From DATFKA01 sp042095835 (GTDB lineage Bacteria; Bacteroidota; Bacteroidia; Chitinophagales; Saprospiraceae), in the NCBI GenBank assembly GCA_042095835.1, contig JBELML010000203.1, positions 1 to 7,402 on the forward strand: a DNA stretch of 7,402 nt. Reading direction: 5' to 3'. The notes below the pieces were generated by a model. It worked only from the letters and a program-made list of their open reading frames with translations. It had not been told where the DNA came from and did not search any database. Positions 1-5,915 of this stretch are shown here, piece by piece. A program made the translations under genes and the position numbers. Each line of letters begins with the position of its first letter. Within the stretch, counting starts at the first letter, position 1.

Positions 1-58
1 TTCATAACTCGTTTTGGCCTAAATTTACGAATTTGTGCATTTCGTTATACACACCAAA

Positions 59-80
59 GCACCCACCAAAGTGCGTTTTA
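59..80 (+). terminator. Weak candidate terminator hairpin in the left intergenic region
   Basis: GCAC (59-62) can pair with GTGC (71-74) around an 8-base loop, followed by GTTTTATT. The stem is only 4 bp with a possible AA/TT extension past a mismatch, so it is marginal. It would serve a plus-strand gene ending left of the window. An 8-base direct repeat, CACCAAAG, occurs at 52-59 and 64-71 and partly overlaps it. Apart from this I see no gene or strong signal in positions 1-207. Confidence 0.2.
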
Positions 81-207
81 TTCTGCATCTTTGTTGATGA
101 GGTAATCTAAAGAATCATTATACAATTGAAGTGTAAGAATAGTTGTATTTTCCTGTTGTCTCAATACCCCAATTGCCTAATTCATTGACTCATTAACTCC
201 TTAGTAA

Positions 208-531
208 ATGGCATTAAGAAAATTCATCAAACTTCCGAAGCATCAGCAATACCAATACAAACCAAGGTTTTGGGACCCTGAAAAAGAGAAGTTAAACGAG
301 CGTTTACAAAAAATCGAAGACCTCAAAGGAGGTGGTAAAGATGGAATGAAAGCCCGCATCACAAGTGGTCTAAAGAGAGGCTACCTAGCAGACAGTAGAC
401 TGCGTAATAAGGCTTTGACACGATCCAACCTACTCTTGCTGGCCATCGTCATAGGGCTACTTGCTCTATGCTATACGTTTCTCACCGTTTATCTCCCCGA
501 AATTGTAGAACAGATTGAAGGTGGAGGCTAA
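208..531 (+). CDS. Small single-pass membrane protein of unknown function, encoded upstream of mutL
   Basis: This 107-residue protein has a polar, strongly basic N-terminal part (residues 1-72) and one clear membrane helix at about 74-95 (LLLLAIVIGLLALCYTFL region), then a short acidic tail ending in GGG. The basic N-terminal part suggests it faces the cytoplasm. The YxYKPRFWDPEKE segment (about 16-27) resembles a small Bacteroidota family found beside mutL; flavobacterial members are often mislabelled 'riboflavin synthase subunit beta', which this is not, because it is far too short and has a membrane helix. That family link is from memory. The start at 208 follows an in-frame stop closely and is the first ATG. 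The gap to mutL is 98 bases. Function unknown; conserved placement is the main clue. Confidence 0.75.
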   Translation: MALRKFIKLPKHQQYQYKPRFWDPEKEKLNERLQKIEDLKGGGKDGMKARITSGLKRGYLADSRLRNKALTRSNLLLLAIVIGLLALCYTFLTVYLPEIVEQIEGGG

Positions 532-578
532 ATACATGCTGCTTTTTTAGAAAAAGGTATATGGTAAAACTTTCTTAA

Positions 579-608
579 ATTGCAGATCGTTCTATTTAGT
601 ACACTTTG
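579..608 (+). promoter_or_regulatory. Weak candidate promoter for mutL
   Basis: ATTG (579-582) lies 17 bases before TACACTTTG (600-608), which resembles the Bacteroidota -7 element TAnnTTTG but with one extra base between TA and TTTG. It would give a leader of about 15 bases to the mutL ATG at 630, as in the other candidate promoters here. The imperfect -7 element makes this a tentative call; mutL could instead be read through from the gene at 208. Confidence 0.2.
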
Positions 609-629
609 AATTAAATTATTTGATCTGCT

Positions 630-2516
630 ATGGCTGATATCATTCAGCTTCTCCCTGATGCGATTGCGAACCAAATTGCCGCTGGAGAGGTCATACAGCG
701 ACCTGCTTCGGTAGTCAAAGAGCTTCTCGAAAACGCAATCGACGCAGGTAGTACCAAAATTCAGCTTATCGTCAAGGATGCGGGCAAGACCCTGATCCAG
801 GTCATCGACAATGGATGTGGTATGTCCGAGACAGATGCTCGCATGAGCTTCGAGCGGCACGCTACCTCTAAAATTCGATCGGCGCAGGACTTGTTCTCTA
901 TCCGCACTATGGGTTTTCGGGGCGAAGCCTTGGCTTCCATCGCGGCTATTGCGCAGGTAGAGTTGAAAACTCGGCAGCAGAAAAACGAAATGGGCGCACG
1001 CCTACAAATCGAAGGCTCCAAAGTCCTAAAATCAGAACCTTGTCAAGCCCCAACAGGAACAAGTCTGGCGGTCAAAAACATTTTCTACAATGTCCCTGCA
1101 CGGCGCAACTTCCTTAAATCTAATGCCGTAGAGCTGAAGCACATCATGGATGAGTTTCATAGAGTCGCCTTGGCAAATCCTGATATTCAATTCTCATTAC
1201 ACAGAGATGGTGAGCAAATTTTTCAGCTCATGCCCGGCAATTTACGTCAGCGTATAGTCGGTTTACTGGGCACACATTCTAATAAAAAATTGATTCCCGT
1301 TGAAGAAGATACAGACATCCTGAGTATCAGAGGCTACGTGGGCAAACCAGAGTTTGCGAAGAAAACTCGCGGCGATCAATACTTTTTTGTCAATGACCGC
1401 TTTATCAAAAGTGGCTATTTGCACCATGCAGTAATGACTGCTTATGACGAGTTGATCAATAAAGAGAACTATCCTACTTATTTTCTTTTTATAGAAATTG
1501 ATCCTGCCAAGATCGACATCAATGTGCATCCAACCAAACAGGAAATCAAGTTTGATGATGAGCGATTGGTCTATAATTACCTTAGAGTGGCCGTTCGCCA
1601 TGCTTTAGGGCAGCACAACGTAATGCCAAGCCTAGACTTCGAGCAGGAGTCGACTTTTAACTTACCCGTTATTGGTCGTTCAAATATAACATCCGCCTCT
1701 GGTTCTAGCCAAGCTTTTATGGATAGTCCTAAAGGCGGTGATAATCGGAACGGAGGTGGAGGCCCCTCAGGTTTTAAGCAAGCTTCTCAGCGCGAAAAAG
1801 TGAATTTGGCCAATTGGCAAGAGGTCTACGCCGGTTTAGCGAATGATGAGCAGGACGATGAACAGGCTACTAGTACAGGTACACCCTTGACTTTAGAGAG
1901 TAATTGGACGGATGATCCTCATCTTAAAAGTACCGAAACTACCGAGAAACAAGGCACAAAAGCACCTTACCAGGTACACAGACGCTATATTCTCAATCAG
2001 ATCAAGTCAGGATTTATCCTGATCGATCAACAAGCAGCGCATGAACGTATCTTGTATGAGCAATACCTAGAAATCTTACAAGAACAATCGGGTGTCACCC
2101 AACCTCAGTTGTTTTCTCAAACCATTGAACTGAATGCCCAAGACAGCACGATCCTAGAAGGAATACGGGAACAAGTCAATCAATTGGGATTTGATATCCA
2201 ACCTTTTGGCCAGCAATCCTTTGTTATCAATGGTATTCCCGCCGAAATGGTAGATAGACAAGATGCTCAAGAGACCCTATTACAGTTGATTGAGCAATAC
2301 AAATTGGGTATAGATTTGAGTTTGGATGTTAAAGAAAATATAGCTAGAGCAATGGCCCGTAGTGCCAGCATCAAGAAAGGACAAGCCTTGGAAGTAGAAG
2401 AAATGCGCAACTTAATTGATAAGCTTTTTGCCTGCGCAATTCCATACAAAAGCCCTACTGGTCGAAATTGCTTCCATACCTTTGAACTAGATGAAATAAC
2501 AAAATTGTTTGAATGA
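630..2516 (+). CDS. mutL: DNA mismatch repair protein MutL
   Basis: MutL couples mismatch recognition by MutS to strand removal, using ATP-driven dimer closure. At 628 residues it has normal family length. The N-terminal GHKL ATPase is intact: IANQIAAGEV at 12-21, KELLENAIDAG with catalytic E31 and Mg-binding N35, DNGCGM at 60-65, GFRGEAL at 95-101, GTS at 143-145, and the NVHPTK motif with K303. A low-complexity linker (about 340-445, with a GGGG run near 375) leads to the C-terminal dimerisation domain. There the endonuclease motif DQHA(x)2E(x)4E reads DQQAAHERILYE (466-477), with Gln for His; the zinc-site motif CPHGRP reads SPTGRN (608-613), and the Cys of the ACR-type motif is Arg. Nicking activity is therefore uncertain. 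The start at 630 gives the standard MutL N terminus; no clear Shine-Dalgarno sequence precedes it. Confidence 0.98.
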   Translation: MADIIQLLPDAIANQIAAGEVIQRPASVVKELLENAIDAGSTKIQLIVKDAGKTLIQVIDNGCGMSETDARMSFERHATSKIRSAQDLFSIRTMGFRGEALASIAAIAQVELKTRQQKNEMGARLQIEGSKVLKSEPCQAPTGTSLAVKNIFYNVPARRNFLKSNAVELKHIMDEFHRVALANPDIQFSLHRDGEQIFQLMPGNLRQRIVGLLGTHSNKKLIPVEEDTDILSIRGYVGKPEFAKKTRGDQYFFVNDRFIKSGYLHHAVMTAYDELINKENYPTYFLFIEIDPAKIDINVHPTKQEIKFDDERLVYNYLRVAVRHALGQHNVMPSLDFEQESTFNLPVIGRSNITSASGSSQAFMDSPKGGDNRNGGGGPSGFKQASQREKVNLANWQEVYAGLANDEQDDEQATSTGTPLTLESNWTDDPHLKSTETTEKQGTKAPYQVHRRYILNQIKSGFILIDQQAAHERILYEQYLEILQEQSGVTQPQLFSQTIELNAQDSTILEGIREQVNQLGFDIQPFGQQSFVINGIPAEMVDRQDAQETLLQLIEQYKLGIDLSLDVKENIARAMARSASIKKGQALEVEEMRNLIDKLFACAIPYKSPTGRNCFHTFELDEITKLFE

Positions 2517-2578
2517 TGACGTGTTGGACGCTGGTGGCAACTGAAAGTTCCTGCTAAGTTAAAAATATCTCCACGTCA
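2517..2578. repeat. 7-bp inverted repeat TGACGTG / CACGTCA after mutL
   Basis: TGACGTG (2517-2523) and CACGTCA (2572-2578) are perfect reverse complements with 48 bases between them, starting directly after the mutL stop codon. A second pair, TGGCAA (2535-2540) and TTGCCA (2583-2588), interleaves with it, so both cannot form one simple hairpin. No T tract follows, so it is not a classical terminator. It may be chance or a regulatory structure between mutL and the rhomboid genes. Confidence 0.3.
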
Positions 2579-2628
2579 CTATTTGCCAACCGAAACTTTG
2601 CGTAGGTCGGTATCAATAAAAAAGAGAG

Positions 2629-3309
2629 ATGGTTAGATTGACGGATGTCGTAAAACACTTATTGATCATTAATGTGCTGATGTATTTCGGCACAGTGATC
2701 CTATTAAAGGAACCCGGCAGTTTTACGTTCCAAGCTCTAGTCAATGAGCAGGAAACGGACTTCATGGCTTGGGGTAGAAATATTTTAGCCTTATATTATC
2801 CTGGGTCGATTTTTTTTAGGCCCTACCAACTGGTAACCCACATGTTTATGCATGCGAATATCACGCATCTATTTTTCAACATGTTTGGTTTATTCATGTT
2901 TGGGCCGCCGATTGAGTCTCGCTTGGGATCGCAGCGCTTTTTGCTCTACTATATGCTCACGGGTTTCGGGGCCATGGCTTTACATTTATTTGTACAATAT
3001 CTAGAGCTTTTTGTATTCCAAAGTGTACACCCAATGACCATCAACGTGCCGATGGTCGGTGCTTCGGGCGCTATCTTTGGCTTGTTATTAGCTTATGGGA
3101 TGTTTTTCCCGAATAACCGGATTATGCTACTTTTTCCGCCAATACCGATGAAAGCCAAATATATGGTGATCCTTTTCGCTGTATTTGAGTTGTTCATGGG
3201 TGTATCGCAGTTTGCAGGCGATAGTGTAGCACATTTTGCCCATTTAGGGGGCGCCCTATTCGGATTCTTATTAATTTTGTATTGGCGGAAATCAGGTAAA
3301 CTGTTATAA
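2629..3309 (+). CDS. Rhomboid family intramembrane serine protease (first of two)
   Basis: Rhomboids cut transmembrane substrates inside the lipid bilayer with a Ser-His dyad. This 226-residue protein matches the six-helix core with little extra sequence. The family landmarks are all visible: the HxxxN oxyanion motif (H80, N84) in helix 2, the loop/helix motif ESRLGS (96-101), GASGA with nucleophile S146, and the last-helix motif AHLGGALFG with likely catalytic H205 (H202 also present). It should be an active protease of the cytoplasmic membrane. The purine-rich stretch AAAAAAGAGAG directly before the ATG at 2629 may help initiation. Its stop is 2 bases from the start of the second rhomboid, so the two are co-transcribed and probably translationally coupled. 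Substrates cannot be inferred from the sequence. Confidence 0.96.
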   Translation: MVRLTDVVKHLLIINVLMYFGTVILLKEPGSFTFQALVNEQETDFMAWGRNILALYYPGSIFFRPYQLVTHMFMHANITHLFFNMFGLFMFGPPIESRLGSQRFLLYYMLTGFGAMALHLFVQYLELFVFQSVHPMTINVPMVGASGAIFGLLLAYGMFFPNNRIMLLFPPIPMKAKYMVILFAVFELFMGVSQFAGDSVAHFAHLGGALFGFLLILYWRKSGKLL

Positions 3310-3311
3310 AT

Positions 3312-4283
3312 ATGTTTGGGTCAATCTGGGATGATATAAAGCGGGAGTTCAACTATGGTAATATGATTACCCGGTTGATCATTGTGAATATTAGTGTATT
3401 TGTGTTTATCCACTTGGTTCGTCTTGGGGTCTATGCCTATCAGGGTGGACTTCCCTGGGCTCCGGAAGGGTTCGAAGGGTTCATGAAATACCTGGCGATC
3501 TCCTCCGATTTATTCACGCTACTGACTCGTCCTTGGACCTTAATCACGGCCATGTTTACCCATGTAGGTGTCTGGCATATTTTGTGGAATATGCTCTTCC
3601 TGTTTTGGTTTGGGCGCATTTTCGGAGACTTCCTTGGCAACCAACGCGTCTTGCCCCTGTATATAATTGGAGGCTTGGCGGGTTCTATTCTTTACTTTAT
3701 CACCTACAATATTTTGCCTTACGGCGAAGGTGGCGAGGGTATCGCTTATGGTGCTTCTGCTGCGGTGATGGCGGTTGTGACTGGTGCTGGTGCAATCGCT
3801 CCCGATTTTGTAATTCGATTGTTATTCCTGGGCAATGTGCGCTTGAAATATTTGGTCGCAGCCGTTGTTTTCAGTTATGTAATCAGCTTGTCCTCTGGTG
3901 TAAATGAAGGTGGCCATTATGCGCATCTAGCGGGAGCTTTTATTGGATTTCTATTTGTACGCCAGTTGCAAAACGGTAATGATTGGGCAAGACCTGTCAA
4001 CCAATTCCTGGATAATATTGTCGCATTTTTCAGCCGTAGAGAAAGAGCGCCCAAAAGAGGTCCTAAAGTCGCTTACCGCAATCCTAAAGCCACAAAAACA
4101 GCCCACAAGCAAAGAACAAGATCGACCCGTGCTTCTAGAAAAGGGAATGCGGCTAGTGACAATCATATTGAAATCGACCACCAGGAAAGGCTAGATGCCA
4201 TCTTGGATAAAATAAAACAAACCGGATACGATAGCCTCAATGAAGAAGAAAAAGAGTTTCTTTTCAACGCGAGCAAGAAGTAA
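3312..4283 (+). CDS. Rhomboid family intramembrane serine protease with long C-terminal tail (second of two)
   Basis: This 323-residue protein has a rhomboid core (about 20-218) and a cytosolic-looking tail. Core motifs: WHILWN with H89 and N93, GASAA with nucleophile S149, and AHLAGAFIG with likely catalytic H205. The nucleophile motif is GASA rather than the usual GxSG, a conservative change also seen, as I recall, in other Bacteroidota second rhomboids; the catalytic residues are retained. The tail has a very basic linker (about 241-278, rich in Lys and Arg) and an acidic end, ILDKIKQTGYDSLNEEEKEF (297-316). This end resembles a short conserved domain attached to Bacteroidota rhomboids (DUF6576, from memory). 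The 3' end overlaps the next gene by 44 bases. The tail may recruit partners or substrates; that is inference. Confidence 0.95.
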   Translation: MFGSIWDDIKREFNYGNMITRLIIVNISVFVFIHLVRLGVYAYQGGLPWAPEGFEGFMKYLAISSDLFTLLTRPWTLITAMFTHVGVWHILWNMLFLFWFGRIFGDFLGNQRVLPLYIIGGLAGSILYFITYNILPYGEGGEGIAYGASAAVMAVVTGAGAIAPDFVIRLLFLGNVRLKYLVAAVVFSYVISLSSGVNEGGHYAHLAGAFIGFLFVRQLQNGNDWARPVNQFLDNIVAFFSRRERAPKRGPKVAYRNPKATKTAHKQRTRSTRASRKGNAASDNHIEIDHQERLDAILDKIKQTGYDSLNEEEKEFLFNASKK

Positions 4284-5361
4284 AAAAGCAGGCAACTACA
4301 CCCTGCTTCGCTGGGGCAACCTCTTTTTTGTTTTACTGTCATTTGCTGCTTTAATCGCTCCTCAGGTCGATCCTCGTGTTTTTTGGCCCATAGCTATCAT
4401 TGGTTTAATCATGCCTGGCCTACTGCTGGCACATCTTCTTTTCTTTCTCTTTTGGGTCAGCCGTAAAGATCGTTATTTCCTGTTTTCCTTAGCGACGCTG
4501 GTGATGAGTTTCACTGCTATCAAAGGTCTTTTGGGTTTTCATGCTTTTCCGGCTACCGCAGCTTCTACCACAGCAGTGAAGGTCGTCAGCTATAATGCGC
4601 ATCTACTGAAAGCCGTACAAAAAAACAATCAAGCGATTAGCGAAAAAGACTTTGGTCAAGTATTGGAGGATCTGGATGCTGATGTGATTGCCCTACAGGA
4701 GTTTGTACCCAATAGCACTTTTCGGGGCCCTTATCTTGCCGCCGCCAAGGCCGCAGGCTATATCCATCAAAGTATAGCGACGAACACCAAACAGGAAGGA
4801 GCGAGAACCTTGGGTAGCTTGGCTGTTTTTTCTAAGTATCCACTAAAAACCATCGACTACCATAAGTTCAACGTGACCCACGGCTATCAAATCGTAGAAA
4901 TTCAGAAAGCGGATAAAAGCTTCCGCGTAGTCAATATCCATCTGAGTTCTAATCAAGTAACAGCCATCACCAACGAACTAGCCGAAGAAGGTAAACTCAA
5001 CGAAAAGAAAACCTGGTCCAATATCAAAGAAGTGGCAAGCAGGTATAAAAATGGGGCGATAAGACGAAGTACCCAAGCCGAGATTATTCAAGCTAAAGTG
5101 AATGCCCAAAATTCCCCTACTATCGTTTGTGGCGACTTTAATGATACCTCCCAATCTTTCGTCTACCGGACAATCAAAGGAGGTTTTCAGGATAGCTTTG
5201 TAAAAAAAGGAACTGGCTTTGGGGCTTCTTATGCAGGAAAAATTCCTGCTTTAAGAATCGATTATATCCTGGCCTCCCCCAATATCAAAGTACTGGGTAG
5301 CCGGAGAAGATCGCATTACTTCTCTGATCATTATGCGGTGGAGGCCGTTTTAGATTTTTGA
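4240..5361 (+). CDS. Membrane-anchored endonuclease/exonuclease/phosphatase (EEP) family protein
   Basis: EEP enzymes are metal-dependent phosphodiesterases acting on nucleic acids, phosphoinositides or sphingomyelin-like lipids. This 373-residue protein starts with a basic segment (1-18) and three membrane helices (about 23-41, 47-72, 78-101), followed by the catalytic domain (about 112-373). EEP motifs are complete: SYNAH (117-121), metal-binding E154 in LQE, NIHLSS with H234, GDFND (298-302), RIDYI with D341, and SDHYAV with D363 and H364. Positive charges at the N terminus and in the SRKDR loop (74-78) put both in the cytoplasm, so the catalytic domain is predicted outside the membrane. 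The ATG at 4240 lies inside the upstream rhomboid gene; the next in-frame Met (residue 58) would remove the first helix, so 4240 is preferred. Substrate unknown. Confidence 0.92.
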   Translation: MKKKKSFFSTRARSKKAGNYTLLRWGNLFFVLLSFAALIAPQVDPRVFWPIAIIGLIMPGLLLAHLLFFLFWVSRKDRYFLFSLATLVMSFTAIKGLLGFHAFPATAASTTAVKVVSYNAHLLKAVQKNNQAISEKDFGQVLEDLDADVIALQEFVPNSTFRGPYLAAAKAAGYIHQSIATNTKQEGARTLGSLAVFSKYPLKTIDYHKFNVTHGYQIVEIQKADKSFRVVNIHLSSNQVTAITNELAEEGKLNEKKTWSNIKEVASRYKNGAIRRSTQAEIIQAKVNAQNSPTIVCGDFNDTSQSFVYRTIKGGFQDSFVKKGTGFGASYAGKIPALRIDYILASPNIKVLGSRRRSHYFSDHYAVEAVLDF

Positions 5362-5372
5362 GCTACCACATG

Positions 5373-5801
5373 CTATTTATTCATATCCTCTACCAGCTCT
5401 ACTTTGTAGATAAAATAATCCGTCTTCCCTTGCCAAGGCATGGCTCTATATTTCTGACGATAAAACAATTTGACCTGCTGGCCCTGGTAGTTTTGAAGCT
5501 GCTCGTAGACTTCATCCTTCCAAACAGAAAAATCCCAGGTATTGCCGATCACACCAGAAGCCTCATCGGTGTTAAAGCTCCCCATATTAAGCTCTCCTTC
5601 GTAGGTTTTCCAAACGACGCCTTTGTAAGAAATTTTGTTGAGTAGCCCTGCTCTTTGGCCACTACTATAGGTCAAGTTGCAAATACCAATATAGGCTCCA
5701 GCACCTACAATTCCGATCAGCAAGAGCCACAATATAAATTTGCGGATGCGTTTTCCGATTGATTTAGCACCTTCTTGAACGACCTGGTTAAATTCACTCA
5801 T
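5373..5801 (-). CDS. Single-pass membrane protein of unknown function
   Basis: This 142-residue protein has a basic N-terminal part (SIGKRIRK, 14-21), one membrane helix at about 22-41, and a domain of about 100 residues predicted outside the membrane. The stretch SSGQRAGLLNKISYKGVVWKT (46-66) continuing into YEGEL is distinctive and resembles a small Bacteroidota family I remember only as hypothetical, sometimes mislabelled as 6-phosphogluconate dehydrogenase; there is no such enzyme domain here. The helix could be an uncleaved anchor; C41 sits at its end, but no proper lipobox (L-x-x-C with small residues) is evident. It lies 114 bases after the RdhA-like gene on the same strand but has its own -7-like element, and is convergent with the EEP gene, 11 bases away. 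Function unknown. Confidence 0.85.
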   Translation of the reverse strand: MSEFNQVVQEGAKSIGKRIRKFILWLLLIGIVGAGAYIGICNLTYSSGQRAGLLNKISYKGVVWKTYEGELNMGSFNTDEASGVIGNTWDFSVWKDEVYEQLQNYQGQQVKLFYRQKYRAMPWQGKTDYFIYKVELVEDMNK

Positions 5802-5823
5802 ATTCTTGTTATGATTCTTCGAT

Positions 5824-5831
5824 CAAATCTA
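5824..5831 (-). promoter_or_regulatory. Candidate -7 promoter element for the 5801-5373 gene
   Basis: On the minus strand these bases read TAGATTTG, a perfect match to the Bacteroidota -7 consensus TAnnTTTG. Transcription would begin near 5817, giving a leader of about 15 bases to the ATG at 5801. I find no good TTTG at the expected upstream distance, so support rests on the -7 match and its position. Confidence 0.35.
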
Positions 5832-5915
5832 CCTGATTCTCCGAAGAGGGTTTGTTGATTGAGACGCAAGTTAAGATAAAAAGACACGCTGGCTTTGGCA
5901 ACTTTTTTAGACAGT

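Noticed and set aside
121..128. TACAATTG as a -7 promoter element for the gene at 208
   Set aside because: One mismatch to TAnnTTTG and no TTTG at a suitable distance upstream; it would leave a leader of about 70 bases, unlike the other candidates here.
78..180. Short minus-strand reading frame of about 30 codons ending at 78-80 (…NDSLDYLINKDAE)
   Set aside because: Its composition looks protein-like, but it has no ATG after the preceding in-frame stop, it is short enough to arise by chance, and it lies in the leader of the gene at 208.
538..558. CTTTTTTAGAAAAAGG as a terminator after the small membrane protein gene
   Set aside because: The stem is almost entirely A-T and is not followed by a T tract.
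528..860. Minus-strand 110-codon frame overlapping the start of mutL
   Set aside because: It lies opposite the highly conserved ATPase region of mutL and shows no domain of its own.
3533..3907. Plus-strand 124-codon frame inside the second rhomboid gene
   Set aside because: It is out of frame with a well-supported rhomboid gene, is rich in Cys and Trp, and matches no family; a shadow frame.
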